Positions 43,659-52,554 are shown, counted from the stretch's first letter. The stretch is DNA of 64,000 bases from Plut-88900 sp965116945 (GCA_965116945.1 OZ220734.1:2356001-2420000), one strand, 5' to 3'. Made by a program: numbers and translations. Notes: generated from the sequence alone by a model not told the origin.

Positions 43659-45050
43659 CTAGCCCTTCGGAAAGTCGGAACCCGGGTAGGCGGGTACGAA
43701 AATGTCCTCGTAGTCCTTCTTGAATCGCTGCCACACCCTCAACGTCGACTCCCGGGCCTTCTCAACCACCTCGTCTTCGTCCATCGTCAGCACCTTGCCC
43801 TCCCTCATCACGAACTCCCCGGCCACCATCACCGAATCAACGTCCGCCGACTCTCCATAGTGCACAAGGTTAGATACCGGGCTTATTGCCGGCACAAGGT
43901 GCGCCCGACCCAAATCCACGAAGGTTAAATCCGCAAGCTTTCCCGCCTCTATTGACCCGAGCTCCTCCTCCATCCCCACCGACTTCGCCCCGTTCAGCGT
44001 CGCCCAGTGCAGCAGGTCCTGGGGCATCGGTTTGGGCGGGGAGTCATCCCGGAGGCCCCGGTTCAGGACAAGCCCGAAATTCAGGGCGTGAAACATGTTC
44101 TCCGTCATATTGTCGGTACCCAGGGTCACGTTCACCCCCGAGTCGGTGATCTTCGGCATCCTGGGAATCGGGTACCGGCCCGTCCGAGCGCTGGGCGAGG
44201 GGCAGTGGGCCATGTGGGTCCCGGTCTCGGCGAGGATCTCGACGTCAGCCTCGTCGCAGAAGAACCAGTGCGCCGCCAGCACGTCCCGACCCAGCCACCC
44301 ATTGTCCCGCAGGTACGCCGCTGAGGACTTCCCGCTCACCGCTCTCACCTGGTCCAGCTCCTTCTGGCTTTGCGCCAGGTGCACCGTCCGACGCAGACCG
44401 TGCTTCTCCGAAAGGTCCAGCAGCTTCCTCAGCATCCAGGGTGAGCAGTTGTCCGGTGCGTGCGCCGCCACCTGGCACTGCACCCGGCCCCCATCCATAC
44501 CGTGAAACTCCTCGATAAGCCGCTCGGCCCTGCCCAGGAACTCCTGTCCCCACTCTTCCGAGTACTCGTATATGCCGTAGCGTATTTTCAGGTTGAGGGC
44601 GTCGGCGCAGCTTTCACTCAGGAACAGCCTTACGCCCGAGTCAACCATTGTCTGGGCGTATTGATAGACGTGCCTGAAGGGATCGACCATTGTAGTCGTG
44701 CCCGACCTGATCGCCTCCAGGCACCCGAGGGCGTTCATCGCCTGCCGGTCTTCCGCGGTCATTGCAAAAGATATGGGCGACATGTACCCGTAAATTGCAT
44801 CTCCCCCCATGTCCTCAACCGTACCCCTAAGGACAGTCAGCACTGAGTGAGTATGAGCGTTGATGAAACCCGGCAGTACGGCCTGCCCTGAGGCGTCGAT
44901 CGTCTCCAGACTCTCGTACTTCCTTTCCATCTCCCCCGACTCACCCACCTCCTCAATCCTCTTCCCCAGCACCGCAACTGCACCATTCTCAATTACGGAT
45001 CCCTCGTCATCGCACGTAATCACGACCGCGTTTTGTATCAAAGCATCCAT
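43659..45050 (-). CDS. Cytosine-deaminase/chlorohydrolase-type amidohydrolase
   Basis: The 463-residue protein is of the AtzA/SsnA/MtaD group: beta-sandwich start (MDALIQNAVVIT), metal motif PGFINAHTHS, HLAQSQKE where HxxE is usual, LAAHWFF for the fourth His, GTDN for the final Asp, and the C-terminal LADLTFVDLG. It should deaminate or dechlorinate a heterocycle or adenosine-like compound. The missing Glu in HLAQ makes the typical deaminase mechanism less certain. The - strand reads TAGAAT 22 nt upstream as a possible -10, divergent from the UGSC module. Confidence 0.84.
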   Translation of the reverse strand: MDALIQNAVVITCDDEGSVIENGAVAVLGKRIEEVGESGEMERKYESLETIDASGQAVLPGFINAHTHSVLTVLRGTVEDMGGDAIYGYMSPISFAMTAEDRQAMNALGCLEAIRSGTTTMVDPFRHVYQYAQTMVDSGVRLFLSESCADALNLKIRYGIYEYSEEWGQEFLGRAERLIEEFHGMDGGRVQCQVAAHAPDNCSPWMLRKLLDLSEKHGLRRTVHLAQSQKELDQVRAVSGKSSAAYLRDNGWLGRDVLAAHWFFCDEADVEILAETGTHMAHCPSPSARTGRYPIPRMPKITDSGVNVTLGTDNMTENMFHALNFGLVLNRGLRDDSPPKPMPQDLLHWATLNGAKSVGMEEELGSIEAGKLADLTFVDLGRAHLVPAISPVSNLVHYGESADVDSVMVAGEFVMREGKVLTMDEDEVVEKARESTLRVWQRFKKDYEDIFVPAYPGSDFPKG

Positions 45051-45097
45051 ACCGGCTCGACCTCCGGCCCTATTCTATCAGCCGGTAGTCGATACGG

Positions 45098-45106
45098 TGT
45101 TATAAT
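45098..45106 (+). promoter_or_regulatory. Extended -10 promoter of the UGSC module
   Basis: TGTTATAAT is a perfect extended -10 (TG-N-TATAAT) 28 nt before the first ATG of the two-gene selenoprotein module. No -35 is evident, as is usual for extended -10 promoters. Confidence 0.5.
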
Positions 45107-45133
45107 TGCGTTGGCGCTTCTGCGCAGGTGCGG

Positions 45134-46186
45134 ATGAGGAAAGGCGTGTCACCCAACTCCCAGCAGGCTCTCGATTACTTCGAGGCCGTTGAATACTATT
45201 TCCAGCAGGGCCTCACCGACGGCCTACCCGTAGTACCCCCCACCCCCTACCGCCTCGCCGAATTCCTGGATGCCGCAGCCCTGAGACCGGACGACGTTGT
45301 TGGCATCGTCCCCGTGGGCGCATTCCCCATTACCGCGGAGAGAGTCGCCCTCAACGCGATTATGGCAGGCTGCCTCTCCGAATACATGCCAGTCATTGTC
45401 ACAGGCATTGAGGCCATGGTAGACGACGAGTTCAGCCTGAACGCCACTGCCGCCAGCACTTCCGGCGCTTCCCACATGCTTGTAGTCGGCGGGAAGATTG
45501 TGGATGATTTGGGAATCAACTGCGGAGTGAACATGCTGGGCCCCGGGACCCGGGCCAATGCCACCATAGGCAGGGCAATCCGCCTCGTCCTCATGAATGT
45601 TTGTGGTGCACTGCCAGGCGTGTTGGACAAGTCGACCCTCGGTAACCCGGGAAAGTACACCTCCTGCATCGCCGAGGACGAAGCCCTCACCCCCTGGCCT
45701 CCCCTCCGCACCGACTACAGCCTACCCGAGTCCACGGACGCAGTGACCGCCTTCGCCTGCTACGCTCCCGTCCAGGTCTCGGACCACCGCAGCAGCAGCG
45801 CCGAGGAACTCATTACGCGAATCGCAGACGCCATAGTAGCTTACCCATACTACGCCCGCGGCTGCGAGATCATGGTTATCCTCGTTCCTGAACACTTGCA
45901 ACACATCCTGCGCGCCGGGTGGAGCAAGAAAGACGTGCAACAATTCCTCCACCAGTCCACCCAGCGGCCCATGGACTACTGGCGAGCCCGCCCCGACAGC
46001 GGTAGGAACGAGTTTCGTGAAGGCATCGGCCTGTCCGGAGTCGCGGCTACGCCCAACGACTTCCTCATCGTCCCCGCAGGCGGAAGTGCGGGCGGTTTCT
46101 CTGCATTCCTCGTATCATGGGGCAGCGAGGTCGATTACAGCCGCAGTGTCACCCGGCCCATAATGCAGCCCGGAGAAGCCCGTTGA
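45134..46186 (+). CDS. Conserved protein of unknown function, partner of the UGSC selenoprotein
   Basis: The 350-residue soluble protein starts near LTDGLPVVPPTPYRLAEFL and has NAIMAGCLSEYMPVIVTGIEA, MLGPGTRANATIGRAIRL and PGKYTSCIAEDEA. The conserved Cys in MAGC, VNVCGA-like and YTSC segments could be redox or metal residues. I recognise it as a conserved family seen beside UGSC proteins but know no established function. No signal peptide or membrane segment is seen. The UGSC gene starts 15 nt after its stop, so the two should be made together. ATG 45134 is chosen; GTG 45128 and 45146 are also possible. Confidence 0.7.
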   Translation: MRKGVSPNSQQALDYFEAVEYYFQQGLTDGLPVVPPTPYRLAEFLDAAALRPDDVVGIVPVGAFPITAERVALNAIMAGCLSEYMPVIVTGIEAMVDDEFSLNATAASTSGASHMLVVGGKIVDDLGINCGVNMLGPGTRANATIGRAIRLVLMNVCGALPGVLDKSTLGNPGKYTSCIAEDEALTPWPPLRTDYSLPESTDAVTAFACYAPVQVSDHRSSSAEELITRIADAIVAYPYYARGCEIMVILVPEHLQHILRAGWSKKDVQQFLHQSTQRPMDYWRARPDSGRNEFREGIGLSGVAATPNDFLIVPAGGSAGGFSAFLVSWGSEVDYSRSVTRPIMQPGEAR

Positions 46187-46201
46187 CCCTGTGAGGTGAA
46201 T

Positions 46202-46819
46202 ATGTCAAGTCAAAGCACCACCGGCATACCGGTTATGGACCCCAGGGGCGAGACCCCTGCTGCCAGCGTTTCTATGGCGCCCCGGGGCCCGGGGTTGCAT
46301 GGTAAGACAATCGCTCTTGTCGATAACACCAAGATCAATGCCGGCAACCTCCTGGATAAGCTGTCGGCCCTCATAGCCGGCGAGGTTGAACCCGCACGAA
46401 TAGTGCGCTTTTCCAAGACTGACGCCACCCGCCCCGCCCCACCCGAATTGGTACGACAAATTACCCAGCAATGCGACGCCGCAGTACTCGCCATCGGGGA
46501 CTGAGGCTCTTGCAGCCAGTGCAGTTTGCACGACGGTATAGAATTGGAACTGAACGGAACGCCCACCGCCGTCATCATCACCGAGGAGTTCGAGATACCC
46601 GCCAGGACCATCGCCCACATGAGGGGCATACCCGACTACCCATACGCTCGGGTCCAACACCCTATCGGCAGCCTAAACGACGAGGCTCTTGGCGAAAGAG
46701 CCCGATCAGCTCTTCCCCAGGTTCTGCGCATCCTCACCCGGGACCCAACTAATGACTCGGCCTCTTGCCACCCAATGTTTACTTCACCATATAGATCAGA
46801 TTGTATGCAAAGAGGATGA
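46202..46819 (+). CDS. UGSC-family selenoprotein, in-frame TGA read as selenocysteine
   Basis: One frame runs from ATG 46202 to TGA 46817-46819 (205 residues) with an internal TGA at 46502-46504, residue 101. It sits in the family's diagnostic motif: LAIGD-U-GSCSQCSLHDGIELE. The first part (VMDPRG, APRGPGLHGKTIALVDNTKINAGNLLDKL) and the part after it (NGTPTAVIITEEFE) both match the UGSC family, known with Sec or Cys at this place. Nineteen nt after the TGA a GTGCA-GTT-TGCAC hairpin begins its loop, as expected of a bacterial SECIS. AGGTGA precedes the start (GTG 46196 is an alternative). The function is unknown; a thiol/selenol redox role is likely. Confidence 0.88.
46519..46531 (+). promoter_or_regulatory. 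Candidate bacterial SECIS hairpin
   Basis: GTGCA (46519-46523) pairs with TGCAC (46527-46531), leaving a loop GTT. The loop begins 19 nt after the TGA and its first base is G. Bacterial SECIS elements are described as hairpins with the apical loop about 16-37 nt past UGA and a G among the first loop bases, so the geometry fits. The stem is short at 5 bp. Confidence 0.7.
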
Positions 46820-46896
46820 ACTTCCAAGGTCTAATAAGAAAAATAAGTGGTAGCTACAGATAATCATGTGCACCCTCGCACTGGTCAGGAGAAACG

Positions 46897-48012
46897 TTGA
46901 ATAGTCCTTCAATCCCAACACCAAACGACCCAAAGAAGTCTTCCGGCCTCGGAAAGCTGGGTCGCCTGTTTCCCTGGGGTCGGTCCAATGACTTACCTCG
47001 AGTGGAAAGGGTGCCCATAGCCCCTCAACCAATCCAACGAAACACTCCCGGAGGAAAAACTCTGAATTTCAAAGCAAACAAAGGCCCTGGAGGGTCAGGA
47101 GTCTACATAGACGTCGAGAACCTGCAGGAAGACGCCCAGAGCCTTATATCTTCCCTGATGCATAACTGGCCAAGCGCCGCACCCGCCCCGGCCCGAATGA
47201 CGCTCTACGTCCGAGCCGACCAGGTTGAACTCTGGCGACTGTGGACCGTCGACCAGTTCGGTAGCGTCCAAGTCCTGGTCAAGGGCATCCAGCACTTCAG
47301 CCGGGACTCCTCCAAGAACTCCGCAGACATCGCCATGGCCACCAACGCAATCGCCGATTTCGTGCGCGGCAGAATAGGCCACATCGTCGTCTTCAGCGAC
47401 GACAGCGACTTCATCTCCCTCTACGCGGCAATTCGTGACGAGGTTGACGGCGTCAGGGGTACTATACCCTTCCTATGGGCGGTCACGGACCGCCACAAGT
47501 CCCTCTCAGCTAATGTAAAACAGTTCTTCCCTAGAGACCTTCTTCACGTTGTGTCCGCTGACCATCGGTCCCCTAAGACCCACCAATCAATGAGGTCCCG
47601 CCCCGCCGTATCCAGACGTCCCGCACGTCCCGCACCGTCACATCCACCATCACGTTCACCCTCACCGCCCCCTTCACCTTCGCCCTCGCCTTCCATCTCG
47701 CAGGCTCCTCCTACTCCCCCTCCCTTCTCGCCTGCACCTCTTGCCGAGCAGGGTAGTCCATGGGCAGACATGGCCCGTGCAATAGTTCGGGAACAGCCTG
47801 TCGGTACGTTCAAAAGCACTGATTGCCAGGACATTATCAAGCGCCGCTGGCCCGGCCACCGCTTGGCCAGGGTGGGAGGCGCCGCTTTCGGCACCGAATT
47901 CAAGAAGAGCATCTGGCCCGAGCTCGAAAAGCTCAGCGTGACGATTCCAAACCTCAACCGGAAACCCGTCACATACGAATTGACCAAGGAGGCCAAGGCA
48001 GCCCTACGCTAA
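46897..48012 (+). CDS. NYN-domain (PIN-like RNase) protein with proline-rich linker
   Basis: The 371-residue protein has a NYN domain (about 67-220) with the acidic residues of the nuclease family: D72 (VYIDVEN), D144 (SADIAMATN) and D168/D171 (VVFSDDSDF). A Pro/Ser-rich linker (about 236-282) leads to a C-terminal domain (about 288-371, SPWADMARAIVREQP to VTYELTKEA) that may be a winged-helix or OST-HTH-like nucleic-acid-binding unit. It is likely an RNA-processing or toxin-like RNase. The start is TTG 46897, supported by AGGAG 6-10 nt upstream. Confidence 0.8.
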   Translation: MNSPSIPTPNDPKKSSGLGKLGRLFPWGRSNDLPRVERVPIAPQPIQRNTPGGKTLNFKANKGPGGSGVYIDVENLQEDAQSLISSLMHNWPSAAPAPARMTLYVRADQVELWRLWTVDQFGSVQVLVKGIQHFSRDSSKNSADIAMATNAIADFVRGRIGHIVVFSDDSDFISLYAAIRDEVDGVRGTIPFLWAVTDRHKSLSANVKQFFPRDLLHVVSADHRSPKTHQSMRSRPAVSRRPARPAPSHPPSRSPSPPPSPSPSPSISQAPPTPPPFSPAPLAEQGSPWADMARAIVREQPVGTFKSTDCQDIIKRRWPGHRLARVGGAAFGTEFKKSIWPELEKLSVTIPNLNRKPVTYELTKEAKAALR

Positions 48013-48026
48013 AGGAGGTCAAGCCA

Positions 48027-49997
48027 TTGGCTTCTCCCTTTCCTAACCTGTTCAAACCCATTAAGGTCGGGAAGTACACCCTCAGGAACCGGATAGTTAA
48101 CGCGGGCCACGCAGCCCACTACCAGGGCGAGGGCGGCCTCCCCGACGAACGGTACGTTCACTACGTCCGGGAGCGGGCCAAGGGTGGAGCTGCCATGGTG
48201 GTGATTGGCAACAGCGTCGTATACAACGACGGCGAAGTTCCTCTCTCCATGGCCAACTACGACGACAGGGTCATCCCCGTCTACCGGCGCATGTCCGACG
48301 CCACGCACGAGTTCGACACCCCACTGCTGGCCCAACTCGGACACAGGGGCAGGGCAGTCGTGGATTCCGCGGGCGTCCTGGGTCGGCCCCTGATGGCCCC
48401 CTCTGCCGTTCCCCCACCCCACTTCGCCAGCCCCCAATACATGCCCCACGAGATGTCCACCGAGGAGGTTGAGGAGGCCGTCCAGCAGTTTTCCGACGCC
48501 GCATGCCGCATCCGAGAGGGAGGCATGGATGGTGCCGAGATCCTGGTCGGGCTGGGCTACTTGATCTCCGAATTTCTGATCCCCGACTCCAATCGCCGCA
48601 CCGACAAGTACGGCGGCCCTACCATTGAAGAGCGCATGACCTTTCTCTACGAGGTTATCCAAGGCTGCCGCAAAGCCCTGGGTCCCGACCTGCTTCTCGG
48701 CATCAGGATGTACGACGACATGGTCGACTACAGCGTCGGAATGTCGGAGCTTAAGACAATTGCCCCCTTGCTGGAACGTACGGGTGAGATCGACTTCCTG
48801 AACGTTTGGCAGGGCGCCATCCCCGATCCCAAATCATTCGCCGATCACTGGCCCAGCTACTACGCAGAGCCCGGCCAGTACGTCTACAAGGCCAACGAGA
48901 TCAAGCAGGCGGTCAACCTTCCCATCATCGGAGCGGGCCGCATCGACTCCCCAGCCCTCGCCGAACAACTGCTGGCCGACGGTGTGGTGGACATGGTGGG
49001 CATGGTCCGCGCCCTAATCGCCGACCCTCACCTCCCCAACAAGGCTCAGGAAGGCCGTTCCGAGGAGATCCGATACTGCATCGGGACAAACCAAAGCTGC
49101 GCAGGACACATCCTTATCGGCCTGGGCGTGGGATGCATCTACAACCCGGTCACTGGCCGAGAGAAGGAGTGGAGCATTCTGGCTCCCGCCCCCGAGAAGA
49201 AGAAGGTAATCATCGTAGGCGGAGGCCCGGCCGGAATGGAAACGGCCCGAACCGCAGCCATGAGGGGACACGATGTCATCCTGTTCGAAAAGAGGCCGCG
49301 GCTCGGTGGACAGTTGAACCTGATAATGAAAACTCCCCGTCGGGACCATTTCGAGGAGGTTGTCCTATTCTTCGAGCGTCAGCTTGGAAGACTGGGCGTC
49401 GATGTCCGGCTCAACACCGAGGCCACCCCCGAACTCATCCTGGCCGAGAGTCCCGACTCCGTAGTCGTCGCCACCGGCTCCACTGCCTACACCCCCGAAA
49501 TCCCGGGCTCCGAAGGTGGCCACGTTGCCAACACCTGGGAGGTGCTCACCGGTTCTGCGGAATTGGGTGAGCGAATCGTCATAATCGATACCCAGGGCCT
49601 CCCCGAGGCCTCAACCGTCGCCGATTTCCTCGTAACCCAGGGCAAGTCCGTCGAAATAGTCACGGGCCTCCAGTACGTAGGCCGAGAGATAACACCGCCC
49701 CTGTGGCAGCACCTGTATGAAAGCCTCCTTCGCAAGGGCGTAAAGATGACACCCTTCACCGGAGTCTTCGAAATCCTGGAGGACTCCTTATACGTGTACG
49801 ACGTCGTTACATGGGAACCCCGCTACATCACGGGCGTCGACACCGTCGTCATAGCTGCCGGGGGCCAGGCCATCGACACCCTCTCCCGAGACCTCAAGGG
49901 CCGAACCCCCAACCTCCACACCATCGGCGACGCCCTCCAGCCTCGGGACATAGAGGTCGCCGTTGTGGACGGGCATCGAACCGCCCGTGAGATCTAG
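48027..49997 (+). CDS. Old-Yellow-Enzyme-type reductase fused to NAD(P)/FAD domain (2,4-dienoyl-CoA reductase-like)
   Basis: The 656-residue protein has an N-terminal FMN barrel (FPNLFKPIKVGKYTLRNR), a [4Fe-4S] region and a C-terminal dinucleotide fold (VIIVGGGPAGMETA, about 394-407). It resembles FadH, trimethylamine dehydrogenase and related enzymes that reduce enoates or demethylate amines. The cluster spacing C-x2-C-x3-C-x11-C is kept, but the second position is Thr: C351, T354, C358, C370. The cluster may therefore lack one Cys ligand. Start TTG 48027 is fixed by a perfect AAAGGAGGTC at 48011-48020; the frame is open further upstream. Confidence 0.87.
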   Translation: MASPFPNLFKPIKVGKYTLRNRIVNAGHAAHYQGEGGLPDERYVHYVRERAKGGAAMVVIGNSVVYNDGEVPLSMANYDDRVIPVYRRMSDATHEFDTPLLAQLGHRGRAVVDSAGVLGRPLMAPSAVPPPHFASPQYMPHEMSTEEVEEAVQQFSDAACRIREGGMDGAEILVGLGYLISEFLIPDSNRRTDKYGGPTIEERMTFLYEVIQGCRKALGPDLLLGIRMYDDMVDYSVGMSELKTIAPLLERTGEIDFLNVWQGAIPDPKSFADHWPSYYAEPGQYVYKANEIKQAVNLPIIGAGRIDSPALAEQLLADGVVDMVGMVRALIADPHLPNKAQEGRSEEIRYCIGTNQSCAGHILIGLGVGCIYNPVTGREKEWSILAPAPEKKKVIIVGGGPAGMETARTAAMRGHDVILFEKRPRLGGQLNLIMKTPRRDHFEEVVLFFERQLGRLGVDVRLNTEATPELILAESPDSVVVATGSTAYTPEIPGSEGGHVANTWEVLTGSAELGERIVIIDTQGLPEASTVADFLVTQGKSVEIVTGLQYVGREITPPLWQHLYESLLRKGVKMTPFTGVFEILEDSLYVYDVVTWEPRYITGVDTVVIAAGGQAIDTLSRDLKGRTPNLHTIGDALQPRDIEVAVVDGHRTAREI

Positions 49998-50103
49998 CCT
50001 CATTCCGCAATTGGTGGAATCCAAATAATGCCAAGTCGAGCGATGAAAAGCCTGCCCCTCCCTTGACCCCACCCCCCGCCCCCTTCTAATATCTCTTTGC
50101 ACC
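49998..50103. other. Short intergenic region before the tRNA
   Basis: About 106 nt between the OYE-like stop and the tRNA. The stretch is rich in C and holds no clear terminator or gene. TAATATCTC at about 50087 could be a weak -10 for the tRNA. Confidence 0.4.
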
Positions 50104-50178
50104 GCGGGAGTAGCTCAGTGGTAGAGCTCCTGCCTTCCAAGCAGGTTGTCGCCGGTTCGAGTCCGGTCTCCCGCTCCA
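50104..50178 (+). tRNA. tRNA-Gly (anticodon TCC)
   Basis: A full cloverleaf is visible: acceptor GCGGGAG / CTCCCGC (50104-50110 with 50168-50174), D-arm with AGCTCAGTGGTAGAGC, anticodon stem CCTGC / GCAGG, and T-arm with GGTTCGAGTCC. The anticodon at 50136-50138 is TCC, which reads GGA and related glycine codons. Discriminator T and CCA are encoded at 50175-50178. No integrase lies next to it. Confidence 0.95.
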
Positions 50179-50409
50179 CCCCCCTCAATCCGTAGCTACA
50201 TGCCCGCAGAAGCCATCATAGCGGACAGGCTCTTTTCTTAGGACACTGCGTTTATTCCGATCGCCCGTAAGTATGCTTAGTTCTTTGTTAGTTAGAACCG
50301 GCAACCTAATTAAAGGAGATGCCGTCTTGCTGCTTCACCTTTAATTCCATTGCATTTGACCAGGTACATTCTTACTAGCCCCAATTGCAGCCGGAACTTC
50401 CCCTGCCAG
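50179..50409. other. Intergenic region downstream of the tRNA
   Basis: No gene is seen in these 231 nt. They contain a perfect 9-bp inverted repeat AATTAAAGG (50308-50316) / CCTTTAATT (50338-50346) with a 21-nt loop. It lies about 64 nt past the stop of the - strand oxidoreductase and could act as a weak terminator on either strand, or be an operator. Confidence 0.5.
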
Positions 50410-51987
50410 CTACCCTATCAGCCCCTCACGCCAGTCCTTGATGATCTCCTGAGCTGCGTTATGCCCCGGCGCCCCGGACACCGACCCACCAGGAAACGCA
50501 CCCGCCCCACACAGATACAAGTTCTTCACCGGCGTCCTGTAGTCCGAATAACCGGCAAACGGCCGAAAAGAGAAATTCTGGTCCGGGAATAGGTCGCCGT
50601 GGTGCATCGTGGCTTCGGTAAGGTAGAACTGGTCTTCAAAGTCCTGCGGGCTGAACAGCACCTTGTCTATGATGATCTCGTCCAGGTTGGTCACGTACGT
50701 TCGCAAATGGTCCAGGCAGCGTTCGGTAAGTTCTTGCCTATTCGCCTCGTCATCCCAGGTTCCATCCCCCAGTTCGTATGGGACGTGCTGGAAGTAGCCC
50801 GTCATGGTGTGCTTGCCCGGTGGGGCGAGGGTGTCATCACTCAAAGACTGGATTATGGTGAAACTCCATAATTGTTCCGGTATTTCACCCTTGAGAGCCT
50901 GCACCCGAGACTCTTCGACTGCCTCTATGGATGGTGCTGTGCAGATGATTCCCTGGTCCCGGGTCCCAGGGTCTTCTCCCTTGAAGCAAGCCCACTCAGG
51001 TCGACCATCCAGCGCGAACATAATCTTGGCAAAGTTGCCCCGAAGCTGGTAGTTGTTCAGATTGCTCTTAATTTCGGGTTCGATGTGCTCTCCTGGAACA
51101 AGTTTCAGGAAGGTGCGTTTAGGGTCGGCGTTGGAGGCTACCGCACGCGCCCTGATCACTTCCCCGGAGGTCAGGACTACACCCTTGGCCCGACCATCCT
51201 CCACGAGAATCTGCTCGATTTCCGCCCCGGTCCTGATCTTCGCTCCTCGGGCTTCCGCAGACTCCGCCATAGCTTGAGTGATACCCCCCATGCCCCCTCG
51301 GCAGAATCCCCAGACTCCATTCACTCCCGTCGCATCTGCCATGGTTCCCCAGACCGACTTGAACATATTTCCCTTGCTAAAAAGCGATACGTCGTTACCC
51401 GAAGCGGCTAGTCCCGTAGCCATTACCCGTACTACGTCGGATTCGTAGTGACTTAGGGCGTAATGCCCGGCCGAACCATACATCATGAGCCGATAGGCCT
51501 CTTCTTCTTCAGGGGTCTTGAACTGGGCAGCAAACTCGGCAATGGTGGGAGGTGTCCTCAACCAGAATGGCCGAAGGTATTCCTGGTAGCGCTGATTAAA
51601 GCGTGACTGCTCGAAAAAGGCATCCGCATCATTGGAGGAGAATTTTTCTATCTCCTTCCTGAACAGGTCGGGGTCATTCCATGCGCAAAGGTAGGTGTTG
51701 TTGGGGCCGATAAATGTGTACGGAGGATCGACACTGTAGGCCTCGTACCCGTAGTTCCGCAGCTTCAAGTCCTCAACCACCTTGTCTTGGAGCGAACCGC
51801 AAGCCATCGAGGCTGTGGAGAATCGGAACCCGGGTATCAGCTCCTCCGTCACCGAAGCCCCACCCACCACATCCCGACGCTCTAGCACCAGCACATCAAT
51901 TCCCGCGTCGGCCAGGTAGGCCGCTGCTGTCAACCCGTTGTGCCCGGCTCCGACTATGATGATGTCGTATTCGACTTGGTTACCCAT
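50410..51987 (-). CDS. Phytoene-desaturase-like FAD-dependent oxidoreductase
   Basis: The 525-residue protein has an N-terminal FAD-binding motif (YDIIIVGAGHNGLTAAAYL) followed by the VVGGASVTEEL segment, and a C-terminal LYLCGAGAFPGGSVSGAPG, typical of carotenoid-desaturase/retinol-saturase-like proteins. Related proteins also oxidise or isomerise other lipids, and no other carotenoid gene lies nearby. ATG 51987 is chosen over the upstream in-frame start at 52056, because GGAG lies 8 nt ahead and the FAD motif then begins at once. Confidence 0.85.
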   Translation of the reverse strand: MGNQVEYDIIIVGAGHNGLTAAAYLADAGIDVLVLERRDVVGGASVTEELIPGFRFSTASMACGSLQDKVVEDLKLRNYGYEAYSVDPPYTFIGPNNTYLCAWNDPDLFRKEIEKFSSNDADAFFEQSRFNQRYQEYLRPFWLRTPPTIAEFAAQFKTPEEEEAYRLMMYGSAGHYALSHYESDVVRVMATGLAASGNDVSLFSKGNMFKSVWGTMADATGVNGVWGFCRGGMGGITQAMAESAEARGAKIRTGAEIEQILVEDGRAKGVVLTSGEVIRARAVASNADPKRTFLKLVPGEHIEPEIKSNLNNYQLRGNFAKIMFALDGRPEWACFKGEDPGTRDQGIICTAPSIEAVEESRVQALKGEIPEQLWSFTIIQSLSDDTLAPPGKHTMTGYFQHVPYELGDGTWDDEANRQELTERCLDHLRTYVTNLDEIIIDKVLFSPQDFEDQFYLTEATMHHGDLFPDQNFSFRPFAGYSDYRTPVKNLYLCGAGAFPGGSVSGAPGHNAAQEIIKDWREGLIG

Positions 51988-52554
51988 CGTTTTCTCCAGT
52001 ACCTGGTATCTGCTATAGAGACACTTACCGTCGGCGTACGTCCACTCACCTTCCACCCTTCGTCATTTGGCATGTACTCGAAGGTCAGCTCGATCACCTC
52101 CCTAGAGTGGGGGAAAGCCCCTTGGTCGTGGAGTCATACTGCTCCATACAAGGTAGGTCGGGTCCGTAATCTACCGTGCCGGCAGCCTCCACTCAACATC
52201 CCGGTCAACCAGGGTTCCCAGGGCGGGAGCCCCGGCAACTAACTCTTGTGAGCATGTTTCTGGGAAATAGCTATAGCTTGATGTGCCAAGGCTCGGGGAT
52301 AGTTCTTCAACATCCTCTGGACCGGTCCATACCGGCGAACGTGTTGGGCAGTATAACAGAGGCCACGGGAATATAAGCGGGCATTGTTCACAGTCGCCTT
52401 CGACCCTACTCCGCGACCCGCGCCCTTGAGTTCGGAAGCAAAGCTCCGGGCGGGCAGTCCCAACCAACCCTATGTTCCTCTCGGCTGTGCAACCCACTGT
52501 CCAGGCTCATTCAGTCAGCGGGTTAGAAGCGGGCCTACACTGATTAGACGCAGC
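51988..52554. other. Intergenic region, no gene recognised
   Basis: These 567 nt hold no convincing coding sequence; the longest open frames lack a ribosome-binding site and have irregular composition. No clear terminator for the ABC transporter operon, which ends at 52555, is seen. A TATAAC-type sequence near 52354 on the + strand has no partner. It may hold remnants of decayed sequence. Confidence 0.4.

Noticed and set aside
45146..45148. GTG at 45146 as start of the UGSC partner
   Set aside because: The GAGGAAAGG ahead of it is too close to the codon; ATG 45134 was kept, with modest confidence.
50104..50409. Integration site of a genomic island at the tRNA-Gly
   Set aside because: No integrase gene and no repeat of the tRNA 3' end was found within the window.
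52171..52497. A 108-residue open frame on the - strand downstream of the phytoene-desaturase-like gene
   Set aside because: No ribosome-binding site, no similarity that I recognise and irregular composition; treated as non-coding.
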